Assembly (NCBI GenBank): GCA_964019415.1
Contig: OZ025886.1
Span: forward strand, 4,529,701-4,593,700
Length of the DNA: 64,000 nucleotides
Reading direction: 5' to 3'
Origin: Ianthella basta
Lineage: Eukaryota; Porifera; Demospongiae; Verongiida; Ianthellidae
In this document: positions 50,401 through 61,280 of the stretch, in pieces
Position numbering within the stretch: the first letter of the stretch is position 1
How the letters are laid out: every line of letters starts with the position of its first letter
Made by a program: the position numbers and the translations under genes
Notes under the pieces: generated by a model
The model's input: only the letters and a program-made list of their open reading frames with translations
What the model was told of the DNA's origin: nothing
Database searches by the model: none

Positions 50401-53400
50401 CGAGGCAAGATGTGGAAAGATGAGGCAAGATGAAGCAAGATGAGGCAATATGAGGCAAGATGTGGAAAGATGAGGCAAGATGAAGCAAGCTGAGGCAAGA
50501 TGAAGCAAGATGAGGCAAGATGAAGAAAGATGTGGAAAGATGAGGCAAGACGAGGCAAGATGTGGAAAGATGAGGCAAGATGAAGCAAGACGAGTCAAGA
50601 TGTGGAAAGATGAGGCAAGACGAGGCAAGATGTGGAAAGATGAGGCAAGATGAAGCAAGATGAGGCAAGATGAAGCAAAATGAGGCAAGATTAAGCAAGT
50701 TGAGACAAGATGAAGCAATATGAGGCAAGATGAGGCACGATGTGGAAAGATGAGGAAAGATGAAGTAAGATGAGGCAAGATGAAGCAAGATGAAGCAAGA
50801 TAAGGCAAGATGATACAAAATGAAGAAAGTTGAAGCAAGAAGAGGCAAGATGAGGAAAGATGAGACAAGATGAGTCAAGATGAAGAAGATGAAGCAAGAT
50901 GTGGTAAGATGAGGCAAGACGAGGCAAGATGTGGAAAGATGAGGCAAGATGAAGCAAGATGAGGCAATATGAGGCAAGATGAGGCAAGATGAGGCAAGAC
51001 GAGGCAAGATGAAGAAAGATGAGGCATGATGAAGCAAGATGAGGCAAGATTAAGCAAGATGAGGCAAGATGAAGCAAGATGAAGCAAGTTGAGACAAGAT
51101 GAAGAAAGATGTGGAAAGATGAGGCAAGACGAGGCAAGATGTGGAAAGATGAGGCAAGATGAAGCAAGATGAGGAAAGATGAAGCAAGATGAGGCAAGAT
51201 TAAGCAAGTTGAGACAAGATGAAGCAATATGAGGCAAGATGAGGCAAGATGAAGCAGGATGAGGCAAGATGAGGCAAGATGAAGCAAGATAAGGCAAGAT
51301 GAAGCAAGATGAGGCAAGATGAAGCAAGATGAGGCAAGATGAGTCAAGATGAAGAAGATAAGGCAAGATGAAGCAAGATGAGGCAAGATGAAGCAAGATG
51401 AGGCATGATGAAGCAAGATGAGACAAGATGAAGCAAGATGAGGCCAGATGAAGCAAGATGAAGCAAGATGAGTCAAGATGTGGAAACATGAGGAAAGATG
51501 AAGGAAGATGAGAAAAGATGAGTCAAGACGAAACAAGACGTGGAAAGATGAGGCAAGATGAAGCAAGATGAGGCATTATGCAGCAAGATGAGACAAGATG
51601 TGGAAAGATGAGGCAAGAAGAAGCAAGATGAGGCAAGATGAGGAAAGATGAGGCATGATGAAGCAAGATGAGGCAAGATTAAGCAAGATGAGGCAAGATG
51701 AAGCAAGATGAGGCAAGATGAAGCAAGATGAGGCAAGATGAAGCAAGATGAGGCAATATGAGGCAAGAAGAAGCAAGATGAGGCAAGATGAGGAAAGATG
51801 AGACACGATGAGGCAAGCTGAGACAAGATGTGGAAAGATGAGGCAAGATGAAGCAAGATGAGGCAAGATGAGGCAAGATGAAGCAAGATGAGGCAAGATG
51901 AAGCAAGATGAGGCATGATGAAGCAAGATGAGGCAAAATGAAGCAAGCTGAGGCTAGATGAAGCAAGACGAGTCAAGATGAGGAAAGATGAGGTAAGACG
52001 AGGCAAGATGCGGAAAGATGAGGCAAGATGAAGCATGATGAGGCAAGATGAAGCAAGATGAGGCAAGATGAAGCAAGATGAGGCAATAAAGATGAAGCAA
52101 GATGAGGCAAGATGAAGCAAGATGAGGCAATAAAGATGAAGCAAGATGAGGCATGATGAAACAAGATGAGACAAGATGAAGCAAGATGAGACAAGATGAA
52201 GCAAGATGAGGCAAGATGAAGCAAGACGAGTCAAGATGTGGAAAGATGAGGTAAGACGAGGCAAGATATGGAAAGATGAGGCAAGATGAAAGAAGATGAA
52301 GCAAGATGAGGCAAGATGAAGAAAGATGAGCAAGTTGAAGCAAGATGAGTCAAGATGTGGAAACATGAGGAAAGATAAAGGAAGATGAGAAAAGATGAGT
52401 CAAGACGAGGCAAGACGTGGAAAGATGAGGCAAGATTAAGCAAGATGAGGCAAGATGAAGCAAGATGAGTCAAGATGAAGAAAGATTAAGTAAGACGAGG
52501 CAAGATGTGGAAAGATGAGGCAAGATAAAGCAAGATGAGGCAAGATGAAGCAAGATGAGGCAATATGAGGCAAGAAGAAGCAAGATGAGGCAAGATGAGG
52601 AAAGATGAGACAAGATGAGGCAAGATGAGACAAGATGTGGAAAGATGAGCCAAGATGAAGTAAGATGAGACAAGATGTGGAAAGATGAGGCAAGATGAAG
52701 CAAGATGAGGCAAGAGGAAGCAAGATGAGGCAAGATGAAGCATGATGAGGCATGATGAAGAAAGATGAGGCAAAATGAAGCAAGATGAGGCAAGATGAAG
52801 CAAGACGAGTCAAGATGAGGAAAGATGAGGTAAGACGAGGCAAGATGCGGATAGATGAGGCAAGATGAAGCAAGATGAGGCAAGAGGAAGCAAGATGAGG
52901 CAATAAAGATGAAGCAAGATGAGGCATGATGAAACAAGATGAGACAAGATGAAGCAAGATGAGGCAAGATGAGGCAAGATGAAGCAAGATGAGGCAAGAT
53001 GAAGCAAGATGAGGCAAGATGAAGAAAGATGAAGCAAGAAGAGGCAAGATGAAGCATGATCAGGTAAGATGAAGCAAGATCAGTCAAGATGTGTAAAAAT
53101 GAGGTAAGATGCGACAAGATGTGGAAAGATGAGACAAGATGAGGCAAGATGAGGCAAGATGAGACAAGATGTGGAAAGATGAGGTAAGATGAAGCAAGAT
53201 GAGGCAATATGAGGCAAGAAGAAGCAAGATGAGGCAAGATGAGGAAAGATGAGACAAAATGAGGCAAGATGAGGCAAGATGAGACAAGATGTGGAAAGAT
53301 GAGGCAAGTTGAAGCAAGATGAGGCAAGACGAGGCAAGATGAGGCAAGGTGAAGCAAGATGAGGCAATATGAAGCAAGACGAGGCAAGATGAGGCAAGAC

Positions 53401-56400
53401 GAGGCAAGATGAAGCAAGACGAGTCTAGATGTGCAAAGATTAAGGAAAGATGAGGAAAGATGAGGAAAGATGAAGCAAGATGAAGCAAGACGAGGCAAGA
53501 TGAGGCAAGATGAAGCAAGATGAGGAAAGATGAGGCAAGATGAAGGAAGATAAGGCAAGATAAAGCAAGATGAGGCAAGACGAGGCAAGATGAGGCAAGA
53601 CGAGGCAAGATGTGGAAAGACGAGGCAAGATGTGGAAAGATGAGGCAAGATGAGGCAAGATGAGGCAAGATGAGGCAAGATCAAGCAAGATGAGGCAAGA
53701 TGAAGCAAGATGAAGCAAGATGAGGCTAGATGAAGCAAGATGAGTCAAGATGAAGCAAGATGAGGCAAGATGAGGAAAGATGAGGCAAGATGAAGCAAGA
53801 TAAGGCAAGATTAAGCAAGATGAGGCAAGATGAAGAAAGATGAGGCAAGATGAAGCAAGATGAGGCAAGATGTGGAAAGATGCGGCAAGACTAGGCAAGA
53901 TGTGGAAAGATGAGGCAAGATGAAGGAAGATGAGGCAAGATGAGACAAGAAGAGGCAAGATGAAGCAAGATGAGGCAATATGAGGCAAGAAGAAGCAAGA
54001 TGAGGCAAGATGAGGAAAGTTGAGACAAGATGAGGCAAGATGAAGCAAGATGAGGCAATATGAGGCAAGAAGAAGCAAGATGAGGCAAGATGAGGAAAGT
54101 TGAGACAAGATGAGGCAAGATGAGGCAAGATGAGAAAAAATGTGGAAAGATGAGGTAAGATGAAGCAAGATGAGGCAATATGAGGCAAGAAGAAGCAAGA
54201 TGAGGCAAGATGAGGAAAGATGAGACAAGATGAGGCAAGATGAGGCAAGATGAAGCAAGATGAGGCAAGATGAAGCAAGACGACTCAAGATGAGGAAAGA
54301 AGAGGCAAGACGAGGCAAGATGGGGAAAGATGAGGCAAGATGAAGCAAGATGAGGTAAGATGAAACAAGATGAGATAATATCAGGCAAGAAGAAGCAAGA
54401 TGAGGCAAGATGAGGAAAGATTAGACAAGATGAAGCAAGATGAGGCAAGATGAGACAAGATGTGGAAAGATGAGTCAAGATGAAGCAAGATGAAGCAAGA
54501 TGAGGAAAGATGAAGGAAGATGAGGAAAGATGAGTCAAGACGAGGCAAGACATGGAAAGATGAGGCAAGATGAAGCAAGATGAGGCAAGATGAAGCAAGA
54601 TGAGGTATGATGAAGAAAGATGAGGCATGATGAAGAAGGATGAGGCAAAATGAAGCAAGATAAGGCAAGTTGAAGCAAGACGAGTCAAGATGTCGAAAGA
54701 TGAGGCAGGACGAGGCAAGATGAGGCAGTATGAGGCAAGATGAAGCAAGATGAGGCAAGATGAGGAAAGATTAGACAAGATGAAGCAAGATGAGGCAAGA
54801 TGAGACAAGATGTGGAAAGATGAGTCAAGATGAAGCAAGATGAAGCAAGATGAGGAAAGATGAAGGAAGATGAGGAAAGATGAGTCAAGACGAGGCAAGA
54901 CATGGAAAGATGAGGCAAGATGAAGCAAGATGAGGCAAGATGAAGCAAGATGAGGCAAGATGAAGCAAGATGAGGTATGATGAAGAAAGATGAGGCATGA
55001 TGAAGAAGGATGAGGCAAAATGAAGCAAGATAAGGCAAGTTGAAGCAAGACGAGTCAAGATGTGAAAAGATGAGGCAGGACGAGGCAAGATGAGGCAGTA
55101 TGAGGCAAGATGAAGCAAGATGAGGCATGATGAAGAAAAATGAGGCAGAATGAAGCAAGATGAGGCAAGATGAAGCAAGATGAGGCAAGATGAAGAAAGA
55201 CGATTCAAGATGAGGAAAGATGAGGTAAGACGAGGCAAGATGTGGGAAGATGAGGCAAGATGAAGCAAGATGAGGTAAGATGAAGCAAGATGAGGCAAGA
55301 TGAAGCAAGATGAGACAAGATGAAGTAAGATGAGGCAAGATGAAGCAAGATGAGGCAAAATGAAGCAAGATGAGGCAAGATGAAGCAAGATGAGTCAAGA
55401 TGAGGAAAGATGAGACAAGATGAGGCAAGATGAGGCAAGATGAGACAAGATGAGGAAAGATGAGGCATGATGAAGATAGATGAGGCAAGATGAAGCAAGA
55501 TGAGGCAAGATGCAGCAAGATGAGGCAAGATGAGGCAAGATGTGGAAAGATGAGGCAAGATGAAGGAAGATAAGGCAAGATAAAGCAAGATGAGGCAAGA
55601 TGAAACAAGATGAGGCAATATGAGGCAAGAAGAAGCAAGATGAGGCAAGATGAGGAAAGATGAGACAAGATGAGGCAAGATGAGGCAAGATGAGGCAAGA
55701 TGAAGCAAGATGAGGCAAGATGAAGCAAGATTAAGCAAGATGAGGAAAGATGAGGCATGATGAAGCAAGATGAGGCAAGATGAGGCAAGATGAAGCAAGA
55801 CGAGTCAAGGTGTGGAAAGATGAGGCAAGATGAGGCAATATGAGGTAAGAAGAAGCAAGATGAGGCAAGATGAAAAAAGATGAGCCAAGACGAGGCAAGA
55901 CGAGGCAAGATGAGACAAGATGTGGAAAGATGAGGCAAGATGAAGCAAGATGAGTCAAGATGAAGCAAGATGAAGCAAGATGAAGCAAGATGAGGCATGA
56001 TGAAGCAAGATGAGACAAGATGAAGCAAGATGAGACAAGATGTGGAAAGATGAGGCAAGGTGAAGCAAGATGAGACAAGATGTGGAAAGACGAGGCAAGA
56101 TGAAGCAAGATGAGGCAAGATGAGGAAAGATGAAGGAAGATGAGGAAAGATGAGTCAAGACGAGGCAAGACATGGAAAGATGAGGCAAGGTGAAGCAAGA
56201 TGAGGCAAGATGAAGCAAGATGAGGTATGATGAAGAAAGATGAGGCATGATGAAGAAGGATGAGGAAAATGAAGCAAGATAAGGCAAGTTGAAGCAAGAC
56301 GAGTCAAGATGTGGAAAGATGAGACAGGACGAGGCAAGATGAGGCAATATGAGGCAAGATGAAGAAAGATGAGGCAAGACGAGGCAAGACAAGGCAAGAT

Positions 56401-57400
56401 GAGACAAGATGAGGAAAGATGAGGCAAGATGAAGGAAGATGAGGCAAGATGAAGCAAGATGAGGCAAGATGAGGAAAGATGGGGCAAGATGAAGCAAGAT
56501 GAGGCAAAATGAAGCAAGATGAGGCAAGATGAAGCAAGATGAGGCAAAATGAAGCAAGACGAGTCAAGATGTGGAAAGATGAGGCAAGACGAGGCAAGAT
56601 GTGGAAAGATGAGGCAAGATGAGGCAAGATGAGGCAAGATGAAGCAAGATGAGGCAATATGAGGCAAGAAGAAGCAAGATGAGGCAAGATGAGGAAAGAT
56701 TAGACAAGATGATGCAAGATGAGGCAAGATGAGACAAGATGTGGAAAGAGGAGGCAAGATGAAGCAAGATGAGGCAAGACGAGGCATGATGAAGCAAGAT
56801 GAGGCAAGATGAAGCAAAATGAGGCAAGATGAGGAAAGATGAGGCAAGACGAGGCAAGATGTGGAAAGATGAGGCAAGATGAAGCAAGATGAGGCAAGAT
56901 GAAGCAAGATGAGGCAATATGAGGCAAGAAGAAGCAAGATGAGGCAAGATGAGGAAAGATTAGACAAGATGATGCAAGATGAGGCAAGATGAGACAAGAT
57001 GTGGAAAGAGGAGGCAAGATGAAGCAAGATGAGGCAAGATGAAGCAAGATGAGGTATGATGAAGCAAGATAAAGCAAAATGAGGCAAGATGAGGAAAGAT
57101 GAGGCAAGACGAGGCAAGATGTGGAAAGATGAGGCAAGATGAAGCGAGATGAGGCAAGATGAAGCAAGATGAGGCATGATGAAGCAAGATGAGTCAAGAT
57201 GAGGCAAGATGAGGCAAGATGAGGAAAGATGAAGGAAGACGAGGAAAGATGAGGCAAGACGATGCAAGATGTGGAAAGATGAGGCAAGATGAAGCATGAT
57301 GAGGCAAGATGAAGCAAGATGAGGCAAGATGAAGCAAGATGAGGCAAGATGAGACAAGATGTAGAAAGATGAGGCAAGATGAAGCAAGATGAAGCAAGAA
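47447..57400. repeat. decamer minisatellite array 2 (GATGAGGCAA)n, ~10 kb
   Basis: About 1000 copies of the decamer, same variants as array 1, with visible higher-order copies. A ~210-bp block beginning TTGAGACAAGATGAAGCAAT recurs at about 49500, 50179 and 50700; another containing GATGATGCAAGATGAGGCAA and GTGGAAAGAGGAGG recurs at 56705 and 56965 (and at 44920 and 45250 in array 1). It is unbroken by any other element. Long minus-strand open frames are a consequence of the unit, as in array 1. Confidence 0.97.
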
Positions 57401-57561
57401 TAAGAACGAACAAGCAAGAACAAACTGCACATTGGGAATAAGTACTGTGTACTCCAGTCTAACCACTTTGGAGCACAGAACAGCTGCCCTCAACCATTTG
57501 ACCCAAGTGTATATCTCTCCCTCCCTCCCTCCCTCTACCAACAACTACAGACTACTCTGAC

Positions 57562-57691
57562 CTGCCATCTTCTCCATGTGTGCCTTAAGGACGTGTGTGG
57601 AAAAGAGTAGCATCAGTTGGTAGAATGGTGTCCCTCCTGGTGTGAGGAGCAGGGAGGCTGCAATGGGTGGTAGTCTGGAGGAGGGGTCCTC
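57562..57691 (-). CDS. HAUS6-like N-terminal domain exon (D2 copy)
   Basis: See 46086-46215. In this copy an upstream in-frame segment (CDVVLAVIDSLIP, about 57740-57780) extends beyond the duplication and resembles the preceding helix of the augmin subunit 6 N-terminal domain. Augmin recruits gamma-tubulin to spindle microtubules (family knowledge). Donor GTCAGA is unusual. No later exon of the gene was found to the left, where the minisatellite begins 160 bp away, so the gene is probably interrupted. Confidence 0.45.
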
Positions 57692-58443
57692 CTAGATGGA
57701 GGGGGAGGGGGAGGGATGGTGTGTTGAGGGCAGGAGATGGGGATCAAGGAGTCAATGACGGCCAGGACCACATCACATTGTAAAGTGGGAATGGGAGTGT
57801 AGGCGGTGTAGGTGTGGAGCTGAGGGGCAGGAGTAGAGGATGTGCAGCTGGCACTGGGGACCAGGAAGGGGTGGTGGGATGAGGACAGACCTAGCAGGAG
57901 ACCCCACAGGAGGAAGTGGAGTACAAACAGAGGAAGAAGCAGCAGTACCAGTGGCCATACACAGGGCAGCCAGTCCCAAACAAGCAGCACACACCTGGGG
58001 CCTTGGGCTTCAACTGTCTCACTCTTGTCATCTCCTCGGCCATCTCCTCCCAGAAGAGCAGCAGGCAAACAGAACAGTACGCCTCTGGGAACAGACAGCT
58101 AGTCAACGGACAACTGCCACAAAACATGACGATTGTGCAATAGTAACAGATGAGGAGGGGTGAAGGTAAGCAGGGAGGGGGTGAAAGGTGAGGGGGAGGG
58201 GAGGGGGAAGGGGGAGGGGAGAGGGACGGGGAAATCTTGTAAATTTTGCTACGGTACATGTGTACTTGCACTAGAGTGCCTGCTCATGCTTGTTCACATC
58301 TAGTAACACTAAACACTTGTTGCAGTGCCTCTAATCATACAGCAGGTTAGACAAAGAAAGTAAACACTGCTAATTTGTGTCAAGAAAGGACCACTACTTG
58401 GCAAGTGGGAACGGAGTGGAAGTGTATGCAGAGCAGGTGTGAG

Positions 58444-58784
58444 TACACACACATACACACACACACACGCACACACGCATGCACACGCACATGCACACAC
58501 ACACTCACACGTACGCACGCATGTATGCACACATGCACACACACGCACATGCGCACACGCACACACACACGCACGCACGCACACACATGCACACGCACAC
58601 ACACGCACGCACGCACACATGCACGCATGCACGCGCACACGTATGCGCACACACACACGCCCACACACACTCACACGTACGCACGCATGCATGCACACAC
58701 GCACACGCACACACACGCACACGCACACACGTATGCACGCACGCACGCATGCACACGCACACACGCACACGCACACACACACAC
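58444..58784. repeat. compound CA/CG-interrupted microsatellite
   Basis: CACACG, CATGCA and CGCACGCACGCA motifs in alternating purine-pyrimidine order over 340 bp. It abuts the donor of the minus-strand exon at 58785. Open frames through it are artefacts. Confidence 0.95.
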
Positions 58785-58913
58785 CTCTTGTGACACTAGG
58801 GCTCTGTCAAACACAGTGGAGTCCTTCAGTGGTGATGGCAGCTTTGCTACTGTAACACCTGGCATGGAAGGGAGTGGGGAAAATAGTTCCTTTTGGTCCA
58901 CGTCAGCTGACTC
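58785..58913 (-). CDS. exon of an unassigned gene
   Basis: 129 nt (43 codons), acceptor CCCCCTCAG, donor GTGTGT, no stop. It encodes [16 protein letters not shown], then [21 protein letters not shown]. Hydrophilic and Pro/Ser-rich. It might belong to the HAUS6-like gene or to another minus-strand gene; I do not recognise it. Confidence 0.4.
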
Positions 58914-61280
58914 CTGAGGGGGGGGATAGGGAGGAGTGACACACAAGACAATTGTGTGACGGGTACACAATTGACACATGAGGAATGTCAACACGCACAC
59001 AATTGCGCACAGAGCTGACAATAACAGCAACTCATGGCTCAGGTCTAATTGCTTAGAATTAAACTCATATCAAACACAATTCCAACTAATTCTGTGAGTG
59101 CAGTCATGTTTCATAAAGGATACACTCAGTGCTGTGTGAGTTGTATCACATGAAAGGACTTGTTGACAAAAGGGACAGCAAAACTGGCCAACAATCACTT
59201 CTCTCTGTCCAATCACTAGCTCATTCGCTAACTCACTTCAAAGTACAAGTCTCCTCACACTACAGCAGGCCCCCACAGGCAGGCAGGCGCACGTAACTCG
59301 TTCTTACTATCACTTACACTTAATACACAATTAACACATAGTTAACACCTGCAGCACACACTGCGGGAACAAGTCTGGGGCAAGTGTACACCAAACACTA
59401 CACACACCACATGTCTCAGTTCCACAATTACTCTGCCACGCCTCAATACATTTCACGCCTAGCATGCAGTGGTTGTCAGAGTGCTACAAGGGTGTGTTGA
59501 ATAACCCCCACATGCACTCATGTAGCTGTGTTCTCCTGTCATGTTGGCTGGTAGGTCGGTGTTCCCTATCTATTTAGTTGACACCCACTGGTGTAATGTA
59601 GTGCATGTTTCCCACAGAGATTTTTGTCACCTACGGCAGCCTCCCTATTGGAGGTGACAAGTGTGACTTGTTGTGTTACATAGGGATGGCTTGAATACAC
59701 AAATGCCCCTCCTTAGCAGCTGGTTGGGAGACACAATGTACACAAAGTCAACAGTGTGTGCACATCACCTAGTCACACCCAACACATCCACAGCATGTCA
59801 ATGATCAACGCAAAGCAATTTCTGACAGCTTTTGAAGGCAATGTAGATACATTTTATACCATTCCCTGCCAAGTATTGCTGTATAGCAGCAAATGACATA
59901 CACACGAGCCAATCAATGATTAGTTCAATTTTAGCGTTCAAACAATTAAGAGGTTCCAGTGACCAACGACATGCAACCATAACTTGAATGTGGAGGACTG
60001 CCCCAGCACAGCTCTCTGGAAGAGACAGCACACTACTTGTCAGTCTACACTGCTCCGGTCCCACAGGCCAAGAAGCAATCTGCTTGTGTTAGCTCCACCT
60101 CCTCAAAACATAAGAGTGTACAGAATGTGCTGAGTGGTGGCAGGTGTGTGCAGTGAATAGGGAAGTGATGTCACTGTACAATAAATGGCACACCACACAC
60201 ATAAACTTAGCTACTTTAACCAACTCCTTGTCAGCGACCACAGTTTAGTGCATTTACGTAGCTACAGCTGGTTTTCGCCAATAAATCAACAAGGCATAAT
60301 TGAGTAGCCACAATGACACCGACTGATTACCTCAGAGCAGCACAGTCCCGAACAAGCAGCACACACCTTGGGCCTTGGGCTTCAACCCCTCACTCTTGGC
60401 ATCTCCTCCCAGGACAGCAGCAGGCAAACAGAACAGCACGCTTCTGGGAACAGACAGCTACAGTCGATGTACACTTGCTGTAGGCACTCAGTGATAGGAA
60501 CGCTACCGGGGGAACAAGTCAAGATGGACAGGGGACGTAACAGGCATGACTCCTCGCACGGCTCGAGGAAGTGAGGCGAGGTAACCCGGAAGTGTTGTGT
60601 GCGATTGGGGGCGTTGCCTTCTAGCTTGTGCAATCCACTCTCTCGTCCAAGTGATTGGAAGCAAAGATCTTTGTTGGAAGCGATCTGGTCCGTTGGCCAA
60701 ACTAGTCTCTTTCGCGATCGGTGAGACATCGAGACTGTAAAGTAAGTAAAGCAGGGGGTTACCGAACACTGCGCCGCGCTCCGTCTGCATTCGAAGGAAC
60801 AGCTACAGCTTCTCACTGTGTCAGTTTTTACATGGACTCTTGTGCTAACTGCATACAGAAAAGGAAGCTGTTCTACCGCGTGCAGGCGAAACGTGGCGCC
60901 CTGTTCGGAAACACCATCTTGTTCGGAACTCCCTCCCCTACCTTACCTTTGTACGTACGCACTACAGTGCGTGTCACCACATGGGCCGGGGGGGGGGGGG
61001 GGGGGAGGGGCGGCATTGCTAGTGGCCAGTAGTCCACTGGTGTCTGGAGGTCGGGACTCATTTGGTGTAGCTAGCTAGTCAAACAATCTCTGTAGCGTAT
61101 AGTGGGCGAGTACGTGATACCAGACACACTTGTGGGCCATAAGTTAACTATTGTATATAGTTATTGTATTAAGTTGTATTAAGTTAATTAAGGTATATAG
61201 TGAAATGATGGACGTGGAGTTAGGCTGCTACGTGTACTCTATCACACTGTTCTGATCATTACAGTTACAACTGTCACACA
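58914..61280. other. region without supported genes
   Basis: A block at 57960-58105 (CAAGCAGCACACACC.. to GGGAACAGACAGCTA) recurs at 60351-60465, a dispersed or duplicated piece of unknown identity. A poly-G run lies at 60988-61005. The remainder shows no exon with both splice signals and a conserved motif. Some of it must be the promoter region of the CARD gene at 61281. Confidence 0.4.

Larger units (their letters stand above)
46296..57775. repeat. segmental duplication unit D2
   Basis: Second unit, 11.5 kb, differing from D1 mainly by a longer decamer array (10 kb against 3.8 kb) and an expanded GGAGGG tract at its left edge. It ends where ACCACATCAC at 57767-57776 diverges. Confidence 0.88.

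Noticed and set aside
47447-57400. Centromeric satellite
   Set aside because: A single-locus minisatellite embedded in a gene duplication with unique flanks; nothing indicates centromere function.
41911-57432. Dozens of long minus-strand open frames (up to about 477 codons) rich in Leu, Ser, Cys, Ile and His
   Set aside because: They are the decamer minisatellite read on its stop-poor strand; all three frames give the same rotating decapeptide and there are no splice or start signals specific to them.
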